From Ascarosepion bandense (lineage: Eukaryota > Mollusca > Cephalopoda > Sepiida > Sepiidae), in contig JBBBDQ010000330.1 in the NCBI GenBank assembly GCA_037127315.1, forward strand, positions 1,963,001-2,027,000: a DNA stretch of 64,000 nucleotides, read 5' to 3'. The notes under the pieces were generated by a model. That model was not told the origin of the DNA, did not search any database, and saw nothing but the letters and a program-made list of their open reading frames with translations. How positions within the stretch are numbered: the stretch's first letter is position 1; the number at the start of each line of letters is the position of its first letter. Shown here piece after piece: positions 55,460-64,000 of the stretch. Made by a program: the position numbers and the translations under genes.

Positions 55460-55740
55460 GAATGAGGAGCTATTCTTATTGGTATTCACTGGAAACGGAG
55501 AACTGAACAGTACTAAATAATATTAAAAACTAGTTGATATCTCTAGACATGAGCGGTAGAACGAGAACAGTTTATCCCCGTAGATAAAATAAAGGGTGAA
55601 GTTCAGAATTCCCTCTAAGTTATTCAGATAAGGAAGGCCAGAGAACACAACGTCCGAAAAGTTATTATAAAAGCAACAAAAATGTGAGCAATAGACTGAA
55701 TAATCCGACAATTATCTGATTTTTGCATGAATTTCCAAAA
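55460..55740 (+). mobile_element. Penelope-tail-like repeat, second copy
   Basis: Complement matches 40445-40690 (TTGTTGC, ACGTTGTG, GGCCTTCC-TTATCTG, CTTTATTTTATCTACGG, CTGTTCTCGTT). No intact hammerhead boxes remain. Confidence 0.55.
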
Positions 55741-55972
55741 TCAATGTGTTTTTCACCGCAAAAGAGCCCTTAATTTTCTCATACTAATTGATGGTCATTA
55801 ACTTACGTAAGAAATGTAATTTTAACCAAAACTTTGAAGGTTTTAAATGGATTAAACATATAATTTAATAATAAAAAAATCCTTTGATATTTTCTTTTTA
55901 ATAATAAAATTTTAACGATAAAACCTAGTTTTGGATTTTTTAAATCATGATATACTCATTTGTTAGCGAATC

Positions 55973-55975
<3 letters not shown>

Positions 55976-56008
<33 letters not shown>
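55976..56008. repeat. (CA)n microsatellite
   Basis: About 16 CA units. Confidence 0.95.
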
Positions 56009-56009
<1 letters not shown>

Positions 56010-56011
<2 letters not shown>

Positions 56012-56415
56012 GCGATTTGGAAGACTGTGTGAAGCCAGAATTGCTGACAGTCCGTAGAATGCTCATAGAACCGCGTTTACAGCAAGCAGACATTGTAATA
56101 AAGTGCGCAATATCAAGCGTATGCAACTCATACAAACTATCCATTGCAAAAGCTGCCGAAAAAACGATCGGCCCTTGTACCGCCCCAGAAAATATCTGAC
56201 ATCTGCCGGGCACTATCTTTGCAAGAGTCAGATTAGACTGAAGCTGACTAATCCTGTATTTCCAGCCTTAACAGAGTTCAAAAGAATCTATGTAGCCTTG
56301 TGGTGGATGAATTATTTACTCACCCTAAAATTCCTTAGACGAAACATGACATGCTCCTCGTTATTATACCGGTAGATTAATGGAAAATATTCTGAGGAGT
56401 TATATTCTGTATTTC
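56010..56415. other. Unassigned, GC-richer stretch
   Basis: Overlapping ORFs on both strands (55960-56199 plus, 55974-56213 minus, 56103-56375 plus). The composition looks coding-like but I recognise no family. It may be more of the LINE-B copy that follows. Confidence 0.35.
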
Positions 56416-56419
56416 CACT

Positions 56420-56640
56420 AGACTTTTACAGCTAAGACCCGCCGTGCCAATTTCACTGAGTCGAATAGCTCCCATTCCCTTCAACTACCGTTAGTAAGGA
56501 GGAGGTTCCATTCGAACAGCTTATTTCCCAGAACTGTTTCTTTGTAAAACAGACTCCCGAGAGGATGCTTTTCCGATCACTATAATCTTAACATGTTCAA
56601 GTATAGGGTCAATTGTTATCTATCCTACATATATTCATAA
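56420..56640 (+). pseudogene. LINE-B reverse transcriptase C-terminus
   Basis: Plus-strand RRRFHSNSLFPRTVSL, NRLPRGCFSDHYNLNMFKYR and VNCYL. Matches 10644-10905 at nucleotide level (ACAGCTAAGACCCGCC; GAGAGGATGCTT). One stop within the segment. Confidence 0.75.
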
Positions 56641-56773
56641 TGTGGAACTACAAGAACTACCATGTCAATAATTAAGCACACTCTGTTTTTACAGTCTTAG
56701 ATCACGATGTCTGGGCGATTAGCATTGAATGCTTTATCTGTGTATATTGTAAAGTCCCATAAAATTGTTACTA

Positions 56774-57097
56774 TCTAAACTTATTTATAAATAGAATTTT
56801 TTCTGTGTGTGTGTGTGTCTCTCTCTGTGTGTGTGTCCGTTACCTATAGACTCCGAAACGGCTGAACCGATTTTCTTGAAAATTTACACAGTTCTACTAT
56901 AAGCGTCTGCGAGTGTTCTTAGCTATGTTTTGTGTCGAGGTACCCCTGATAAATATCGAAAATCGACAATTGAATAAATCGGGTTATAGAAGGAGTGATC
57001 CGATTTTAATCAAATTTGATACACTTATAGACAAAGACATAAGAAACGATATTCATAAGTTTCAAGGTTGCAGTTCTTACAATAGTGCAGAAAATCG

Positions 57098-57140
<43 letters not shown>

Positions 57141-57318
57141 CAAGATGTTTGTGTGTGTGTCTGTTTATTTGTCTGTATGTCCTTTATACAAATCCACAAT
57201 TTATTTCCGATTCTCACCAAACTTCACACAAATACTTTAGGGTGAGTCTGAGCTCCAGGACCATGGATTAGTTTTAAAGCTTTTATTACACCCGAGCAAC
57301 GCCGGGCTATACTGCTAG
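56774..57318 (+). mobile_element. Non-autonomous Helitron, copy C
   Basis: 545 bp, TCTAAACTTATTTATAAATA to GAGCAACGCCGGGCTATACT-GCTAG, between A and T. Contains the internal (TA)n and the second start AAGGCAAGATG. Co-linear with copies B and D throughout. Confidence 0.92.
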
Positions 57319-57319
57319 T

Positions 57320-58729
57320 ATTTTATATTTTTATCTAAGACTATTTTTTTTTAAAAAATGGTAAAATGTACAATTGTTTATAAAACAAAATTTTTATTTC
57401 ATGAAGTTTTCTCTGCTTTTAGGTCCCCTGTGAATATGTCGTATTGTGGTATATGTAGGATTGGAAGGTGATGGATGAGATATTGTAGTGACTGAACAAA
57501 TTGTAATGAGTGATTGGGTCTTGAATCTGATGAGTTAGATCTAGAATAGAAAGTATTGACCAGCCTCATCCCACTTCCTTTTTGCCTTGCGCCACAATTA
57601 TTGTCTTATTTACAATAATAAATATACATTCTATTTCTTCGGCTTCGATTATGTATGTCGTCTTTATTTTATTAAACAGACAATGCACAATAATGAGATG
57701 ACGAAAGGATGACTTTGAAATAAAACCATTTTTCTTTTTAAAATTTTCAGTTTTGACAGCATTCCTAGCAGTGAGTTGAGGCGTACTATTTAACTTTATA
57801 ATCGTTATAATATTTATAATTTCTTATTGCAATAAACGTTACATTTAGTAGAAACACGTGTTTGGATAGAAATACTTGTTTTTTCTAACAGGGAAATTAA
57901 TGTCTACCGGCCTATAGATCGAGATTCTTACTAAAGAGACAGTAATAAGAAATAATGTTTACTTTTTTGATCCAACATTATTTCTTATCAATTCCTTAAA
58001 AAATTGTGTTTGCGCTTTAGGCACAAGAATGAAATTAGCAGATACAGACATCAAAATGTCCCCACGAAAGATGTGATTTTCTTACAAGTGGTAACTGAGC
58101 TTTGTTTTGCTGTAATGGCTTCCCGTAACCTAAAGGTCAAACACAATTTATTAAAAGGATTTCATCATCATCACCATCATCATCATCTGTCTTTTGAGTG
58201 ATTCATTGTTCGGAGGAAACTGGGTGCAGAAAAAGCCGACAATCTCGTCCAGGCTGAACTATTAGGCAGTGGCTCTCAAAAATTCCGAATTTGTCAAGTC
58301 CGTCTAGTCATTGATGTTTGACGACCTCTTAAGTTGTCGTCTCCGCCTGCGTCTTGCATGATTGTCTTGCAGGGGCTGTCATGTCGTGTGACGTGGCCAA
58401 ATCATGTCATCGTTCGATGATTAATAATGACGAATTCCATGTGATTTCCATGATAGAAAAAATGGATGCAGGGTATATTTTTTTTTTGTCCGGAAGCACA
58501 TTTTCTCTTGTAGCACTTTTGATCACTTGGCAGTTAGACATTGTTAAATGTTAACGCACCCCACCCCCCCAAAAAAAGAAGAAGAAAGGTAAACAGGTAT
58601 ATATGCTAAAACATGTGTACTCAGGAAATATAAGGTTTATAATAATAAGTTTCAATGGATTAAAAAATCTATTAATGCATAAAAATTACAGTATTTTCTA
58701 AAACTTTTATATATATTTATAAAAACAAT

Positions 58730-58735
<6 letters not shown>
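57320..58735. other. No gene; (CAT)n
   Basis: Mostly unassigned. (CAT)n at about 58162-58190 gives a His run in a chance ORF. A GC-richer stretch at 58200-58400 is unassigned. Confidence 0.5.

Positions 58736-58771
<36 letters not shown>
58736..58771. repeat. (TA)n microsatellite
   Basis: About 18 TA units. Confidence 0.95.
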
Positions 58772-58773
<2 letters not shown>

Positions 58774-58774
58774 A

Positions 58775-59640
58775 TTATAAAAAATATATCATCTACTTCC
58801 TTCCACAACTTTCAATTCGTGTTTTTCTTTCATATTTAAATATTTCTGGTTATTTTACTTGCTTCTCGAAATGGCATTTTGATTCGTCGATTTCCGGTCC
58901 ACGCTGAATTGTGCATGCGTTCACCGCCGACTGTATCACGCGCTGCGTCTTTGTCAGTCAGACTGGTTCTCCTCATCGATTGTTTTACGTTTGTTTATAG
59001 TTTTTTGTTTTGTGTTTAGTCGATCTGTTACCACCATGACAAGTTTTTTTTTTCGGGACATAAATAAATAAAACAATAACTGAGTCGATAATCAAAACCA
59101 TACAAGCCAGCCGCACTCTGAAATATAATTAGATTTTCTTCACGGTCCACATCTTCCTCGAACCAAAACTTAATCCGTTCAATAACTCCGCTTGCCACCC
59201 GTCAGCTCATAGTATTCTACGGGAATTATAAATATCGATCGTTTTTATTGATTGATTTCGTCAAATTGTCACGGAATGTTGTAGTATCCTCTCACACTGC
59301 AGATTTTTGACGTTTTGGTCATTTCTAGACCTACTCACCCAGAAAAAGATTTTGATTTTATATTGTTTGGAGTTCCGTTCCGTGGTCGATTAATTATTTA
59401 GAGTACGATCTCTATCTTGTTTGTTTCGATTGTTTGTTTTTAGCTACTGACTTTTCTAGTGTTTTCTGAATCCCCGAGAGAAAGTAGTTGATTTATTCTG
59501 ACTGCTACTTTTAGCTTTCTTATTGCATGCACTATTTTTCAGTTTATGAACGTCGATTTGCTCTTCAAATTTTTCCCACACTACCTCTTCATTGACCCAG
59601 ACCCCCCAAACACGTTTAATATTTTAAATAAAAAGAAACA
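58775..59640. other. Unassigned, with a GC-richer patch
   Basis: 58870-58990 is GC-richer with CpG-containing words (ACCGCCGACTG, CACGCGCTGCGTC). No ORF, promoter or exon signal I can support. Confidence 0.4.
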
Positions 59641-59644
59641 AAAA

Positions 59645-60190
59645 AAGTTTATCAACAGTGATGAAGAAGACCAAAAATTCCACTTATTGTAATGAAATGA
59701 AAAAGGGACGTAAATAATTTATAAAAAATAGCCAGATTTAAAAAAACTGCAATTTTAAACGTGTATATAAATATATACAAAACTATATAAAACAAATAGG
59801 GAAGAAGTGCAAGAAACACCAAAAAGGGCCAACTGGCTATCATTCCTTGCTCTTCACAGCCAATCGAGGACAAAAACATATTAATATGCATACAACGACA
59901 AAAAATGTAATTTATCTGATTTACACTATGGATTCTCTGGTAGTACGTTTTCTTCCCCTTTTTGTCGTTGCTCATATATTTATGTTTTGTCATTGATTGG
60001 TTCTGAAGAACGAGGAGCGATACGTATTTAGCCCTTTTAGTTGTTTTTACTTTGTTATATCTTTGACCCACTACTTTATGATGATTACTTTTTTAGTCTT
60101 GCATTTTCTTCTCCTTTGTTTTATATATTTTTGTATATATTTAAATATTCATTTTAAATGTCCGTTTTTAAAGTCCGAATAAAATTTTGT
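59645..60190. mobile_element. Head-to-head inverted locus with hammerhead-like cores
   Basis: Outward arms share GATTGG-T-TGAAGA-C-AGGA-(T/C)GATA, then GCCCTTTT, CTTCT-C, TTGTTTTATATA-TTTTGTATATATTTA and the TTTTTAAA end. The right arm has CTGAAGA at 60003-60009 followed by ACGAGGAGC and GATACG; the left arm (minus) has GTGAAGA. GAAAC is replaced by GATA in both, so neither is a functional hammerhead. The axis lies near 59900-59985. Confidence 0.6.
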
Positions 60191-60194
60191 ACCC

Positions 60195-60425
60195 CAGCAG
60201 CTTATTTAATGACAATATTTTATACAAGGAATTCAGGCAACACAGATGAGTTAAGAGTAGAACTGGAAGATAAGTTATGAGCAAAACATTTTACTTTATC
60301 AGCAGACGATGTTAACATCTTAAAATGAGTGAAGAGAGGAGAGGTAGAATATTTACTTTTATTTAATAAATTATTACAGAACAACTAGTAGTCATGCGAA
60401 CCAAACTTTTTAGAGACTATACAGT
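60195..60425. other. No gene recognised
   Basis: AT-rich spacer. Confidence 0.4.
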
Positions 60426-60429
60426 GTTT

Positions 60430-60675
60430 TTATTCCATCAACAAATAAAGAAAACCATAGAACTTACGGTTACATTTAACTATTTCAGCTGTAAAATGAT
60501 GAGATCTAGTTGCCAAACTTAAATTTTTAAAACGTAAATTTGTAAAATCAAGGTACCAATGTGGAAAGCTTATTATAACAATTACCATGAAAATATTTAT
60601 AGACAAGGCACAGGAAAGATATGTTACGTTGGATAGTAAGTGACTGAAGTTGAGATGCTAGGTCAGAAATATGAA
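60430..60675 (-). pseudogene. LINE-A C-terminal fragment
   Basis: Minus strand: same pattern as 22290-22520 (CATAGAACTTACGGTTA, GAGATCTAGTTGCCAA, ATGAAAATATTTATAGA). Decayed. Confidence 0.75.
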
Positions 60676-60879
60676 AAATCTAGTCTAACGCCATTAGTTT
60701 CCCTAGTTCAGACCTGTACAATTAGGATTCACTATACTATTTCCACAGATGCTACTTTCACCCTCATTTCCTCCATATGCTGAATATAAGAAGAAAATTA
60801 CATTTAGACATTTTTTCCCAAGAACTACTTTGCGGACCCCACCTGGAGGTTTCAAGCTTAGCCTCAATAAATATTATAA

Positions 60880-61149
60880 CACGACCCCTGCGTCTAGCCA
60901 ACCCCCCTGACCTTTGGCCGATTCTGCCAACGCTGTTTCGCACTTCTCGCTTATGGAACTCTTTTGGCTTCTTGGTTTCCAGTCAATTTTGATCTTCAAA
61001 GACTTAAATGCAATGTCAGTCGTTATCTTCTGTCTTTTTAATTCATGTTCTTTTATTGTTCTATCTATTTAATAATGTTTTTCTTATTTTTCACACTTAG
61101 TAAATCCTTGCATCTTAGTGACTTTATTGCCTTGCTTTAAGGTGAAATG

Positions 61150-61156
<7 letters not shown>
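60880..61156 (+). pseudogene. LINE-A 3' end
   Basis: LFRTSRLWNSFGF with a following FKDLNAMSVVI-like segment in another frame, then 3' UTR and the tail TGCCTTGCTTTAAGGTGAAA. It is oriented opposite to 60430-60675. Confidence 0.8.

Positions 61157-61205
<49 letters not shown>
61157..61205. repeat. (TA)n microsatellite
   Basis: About 22 TA units, lying between the LINE-A tail and the PLE fragment. Confidence 0.95.
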
Positions 61206-61206
<1 letters not shown>

Positions 61207-61208
61207 CA

Positions 61209-61569
61209 TTAATAAGAAATGTAACTGTATGGATAAAAATAAATGCCCGCTTCAAGGAATTTGTAATACGAAAGAAGTTATTTACAAAGCAAAAGTACAT
61301 GACTTAAATGGTCAAAACAAAACATATTTGGGATCAACCAAAGATATTTATAAGACTAGATGGTTTAACCACAAGTCTACATTTAAACTAGAAAACTTAA
61401 AAAATTATACAAAATTGGCTAGCCACGTGTGGAAATTGAAATTAAAATATGGAAAAGGCCCATACATAACGTGGAGTATAATGAAAACAGCCAAATCATA
61501 CAACGCTGGCAGAATATGTAGACTGTGCCAGGGAGAAAAGTTAGTTATTATGTTATTCCCAAACAAAAA
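61209..61569 (+). pseudogene. Penelope-like element GIY-YIG endonuclease (first part)
   Basis: About 120 codons of the C-terminal endonuclease of a Penelope-like retroelement, which nicks target DNA to start reverse transcription. A cysteine cluster CNCMDKNKCPLQGIC precedes the GIY-YIG fold: VIYKAKV (degenerate GIY), TYLGST (YIG), KTRWFNHKSTF with the conserved Arg and His, WKLKLKYGKGPYITWSI, and CRLCQGEKLVI with the conserved Glu. The spacing agrees with PLE endonucleases. The reverse transcriptase that should lie upstream is absent, so this is a 5'-truncated copy starting after the (TA)n. The frame is open until a Helitron interrupts it at 61570. Confidence 0.9.
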
Positions 61570-61884
61570 TCTAAACTTATTTATAAATGGAACTTTGTCT
61601 CTGTGTGTATGTGTGTCTCTGTGTGTGTGTGTGTATCCGTTACCTATAGACTTCGAAACGGCTGAACTGATTTTCTTGAAAATTTACACAGTTGTACTAT
61701 AAGCGTCTGCGAGTGTTATTAGCTAGATTTTGTGTCGAGGTACCCCCGATAAATATCGAAAATTGATAATCGAATAAATCGGGTTATAGAAGGAGTGATC
61801 CGATTTTAATCAAATTTGATACACTCATAGACAAAGACATAAGAAGTTTCAAGGTTGCAGTTCTTCTAATTCTGCAGTAAATCG

Positions 61885-61945
<61 letters not shown>

Positions 61946-62117
61946 CAAGATGTTTGTGTGTGTGTCTGTTTATATGTCCTTTATACAAATCCACAATTTT
62001 TATCCGATTCTCACCAAACTTCACACAAATATTCTTTAGGCCGAGTCTGAGATCCAGGACCATGGATTAGTTTTAAAGCTTTCATTACACCCGAGCAACG
62101 CCGGGCTATACCGCTAG
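61570..62117 (+). mobile_element. Non-autonomous Helitron, copy D
   Basis: 548 bp, TCTAAACTTATTTATAAATG to GAGCAACGCCGGGCTATACC-GCTAG, preceded by A (61569) and followed by T (62118). The boundaries are confirmed independently because removing it restores the PLE reading frame. Internal (TA)n at 61889-61943. No coding capacity. Confidence 0.95.
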
Positions 62118-62202
62118 TGTATTACTAAATGAAAGAACAGAAATTATGACCAAGTCTAACCATAACAACAAATACCTATTAGGATCATACAATCTTGGAT
62201 GA
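62118..62202 (+). pseudogene. Penelope-like element endonuclease (C-terminal end)
   Basis: Continues the PLE frame after the Helitron: VLLNERTEIMTKSNHNNKYL and a few residues to a TGA at 62200-62202. The L-L-N-x-R-x-E-x-x-x-K-C/S-x-H/R-x-N-K pattern is the usual C-terminal end of PLE proteins. Confidence 0.85.
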
Positions 62203-62204
62203 AA

Positions 62205-62424
62205 ACGTTCTAACTTTTATTTTACGTGAACGTTCTTAAAAACGATAAAATCCATTATTGTAAATCGTCTGAAAACACTGGAAAGTAGAAATCTGGGTTG
62301 CGTAATAACCCGTTTAAAAATGAAAAATATTCAAAAGTTTTAGAATATAATTGTACTGAACACTTTTTAATACAACTGTGTACTGGTTTGATTTAATTAT
62401 GACTAAAAAATAAATAACTAAATA

Positions 62425-62485
<61 letters not shown>

Positions 62486-63065
62486 TGTGTGTGTGTGTGT
62501 GTGTTGATTATGTGCTGAATTCGAAAAATGTCTAAGATACGGTCATCTAATTGTATTCTAAATCCCAGATATTGAGCTGTTGCGATATATTTTTGTACAG
62601 AAAGATTTAGTATGATAATCCTTGTAACCAATGAAAAAGAAAAGCGTAGATAGCTTGCTGATTGTTTCTTTCCGTCGCTTTCCGCAGAACATATTTAATT
62701 AGGCTTTTTCTTTTTAGCCAATTTGCTTTTCGATGTCAGTTTGCAAAAAACGTTATAGTAATTGCTGTCAAAAAGAATCATGGCGTCACGGGACACTTTC
62801 CTCGTTGCACCCGATGTGTGCGCTTAAACACACACGTACACACAGATATATTCCCACTTAGGGCACATAGGTGCATACAAATAGAATATATTAAATTGTT
62901 GATGCTCAAAGAAAAAAAAAAAAATAAAAAAAAAAAAACTCCCCACGTCTGCATATAGTTATTTACAAAGTATGAACTGCTAATTGGGAAAGATAGGATT
63001 TTCAGCAGCATTTAGTAGGAAGAAATCGCCTACACATAGCAAGGAAACGAATTAAACAAGTGAAT
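62205..63065. other. PLE flank and unassigned DNA
   Basis: Possible PLE 3' UTR at the start; (TA)n-(TG)n microsatellite at about 62426-62505; an A-rich tract at 62908-62938. No gene recognised. Confidence 0.5.
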
Positions 63066-63069
63066 AGAA

Positions 63070-63830
63070 ATAAGAAAAGAAATTTGGCAAGGATGCATTT
63101 TCTTACCGGATTTATTTAATCGACACAGAGAATAGATCCTTAGAAAACTAGAAGATTTACCAGGATTCATTATCATCAGGCCATAACGTTAATAACATAA
63201 GATATCGTGTTGATGGTGAGCTCAGAAAGAATTCATTGCTTTGTTTTGTTACGGCTTATCAACACTTTGTGGGTTATTTAAGGCTCGACATATTTCAGAT
63301 TGTAAAACTAATTCGTTTTTTCCTTATTTTGCCAGTGAATATTCTATTAACAACTGCCCTAACCAAGATGAAAATTAAGCAAGTAGCAGACGCAGGTAAG
63401 ATTGCATTAGAGATGCTGACAGTTTTAGATTATTTATGGATTTGTTTACTAAAAGTGAGAAGAGAAATATACGACAACGGTGAAATACCAGAAGACATTA
63501 GTTTCATAGCACTGTCAAAGGAAACAGTTATATAAACTATGCAGAACAATCAGCTTAATGAGCCACATAACTAAATTTATTATAATTGTAATGAATATAG
63601 CCAGTAGCATAACTAGTCCGGAAATAGACGAAGAACAGTGTAAATTTATTCAAAATACTGGCACAAGAAATGCTATTTTAATGATCGGAATGCTATTAGA
63701 ACAAAGAATATCAATATAGAAATAGCTATACCTATGTTTCATAGATGACACAAAAGACCTCTTAGAAAGCGTGAATTACACGGAAAACATATTCTAATAT
63801 AATATCTTAACCTCATCAAGTTTTGGGTCA
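63070..63830 (+). pseudogene. RTE-like LINE reverse transcriptase pieces, order scrambled
   Basis: Plus strand. First (63085-63180) EIWQGCIFLPDLFNRHRE, stop, ILRKLEDLPGFIIIR: this matches the R-Q-G-C-x-L-S-P-x-L-F-x-x-Y-x-E segment that normally follows the catalytic middle. Then (63380-63530) KVRREIYDNGEIPEDISFIA, which is the earlier N-x-G-x-I-P-E-D segment, and (63540-63780) frames with QLNEPHN, RRTVKIYSKYW/GTRNAI-like and IPMFHR, corresponding to L-H-R-T-I-S-L-M-S-H, E-E-Q-C-G-F and T-R-N-A-I. Many stops. The same family as 3262-4050 is likely. The window ends shortly after. Confidence 0.7.
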
Positions 63831-63834
63831 ATCT

Positions 63835-64000
63835 ATCCGACGTATCATCGTAATCTGCACTTTTTGATTGATTCGCTTCTATGGCATATCAGTCGTTTGC
63901 AGGTGATCTAAAATGAGGAAATATTTTTAGATTTCAATAATTTTTTTGGCGATAATAATGGTTTAGCTGAGAGGAGAAGAGACAGATTCATAAATTTCCC
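63835..64000. other. No gene recognised at right edge
   Basis: Unassigned sequence to the end of the window. Confidence 0.4.

Noticed and set aside
55960..56375. Overlapping ORFs as a host exon
   Set aside because: Open on both strands, begin in a CA repeat and lead into a LINE-B remnant; no family recognised.
58870..58990. CpG-rich patch as a host promoter or first exon
   Set aside because: Too short, no ORF, splice or promoter evidence.

Overview
This window looks like accessory, non-genic DNA from a metazoan genome, most likely a coleoid cephalopod and probably an octopus. The reasons are the AT-rich base composition, very dense (TA)n, (CA)n and (TATC)n microsatellites, many copies of one tRNA-derived SINE (tRNA-derived SINEs have been characterised in octopus), and the mix of LINEs, Penelope-like elements (PLEs), Helitrons and mariners. 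I found no convincing host protein-coding exon, rRNA, functional tRNA, operon or CRISPR. Nearly every recognisable protein segment belongs to a transposable element and is broken. The species call is inference.

Layout. 0-5 kb: a LINE 3' end and two decayed RTE-like LINE pieces, one split by a 555-bp hAT element with an 8-bp target duplication. 7-10 kb: SINEs and a solo LTR with a 5-bp duplication. 14.6-16 kb: an inverted pair of tRNA-headed repeats with hammerhead-ribozyme-like cores, then an unrecognised decayed ORF. 17.1-18.9 kb: a mariner (D,D34D) interrupted exactly by a 546-bp Helitron. 22-29 kb: the LINE-rich core, with a nearly complete but frameshifted 3.6-kb endonuclease/reverse transcriptase LINE on the minus strand and a composite mini-LINE nested in another copy. 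30-31.3 kb: a 1.24-kb Helitron. 32-36 kb: SINEs, inverted hammerhead-like loci, microsatellites and a LINE copy. 37-41 kb: hammerhead-like motifs, a palindromic Tc1 dimer inside a (TA)n tract, an internally deleted mariner-like element and a zinc-finger-type LINE remnant. 42-51 kb: LINE ends, SINEs with clear target duplications, a 43-bp hairpin, an inverted-repeat element and the best hammerhead ribozyme (51181-51234). 54-64 kb: more inverted hammerhead-like loci, two more Helitrons (one inserted in frame-preserving position into a PLE GIY-YIG endonuclease ORF) and RTE-like LINE pieces at the right edge.

How the parts relate. LINE-A (Jockey/CR1-like group) has left at least a dozen 3' ends on both strands, all carrying a small terminal stem-loop, and appears to have spawned short elements that join its 5' end directly to its 3' end. 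Helitrons of one two-headed family sit inside other elements and reveal their exact ends. The most interesting theme is a group of at least six different head-to-head inverted loci, plus single copies, in which each arm carries a hammerhead core (CTGANGA ... GAAAC ... GTH). They resemble terminal repeats of Penelope-like elements or hammerhead-bearing SINEs/retrozymes. One copy at 51.2 kb keeps a complete core and all three helices.
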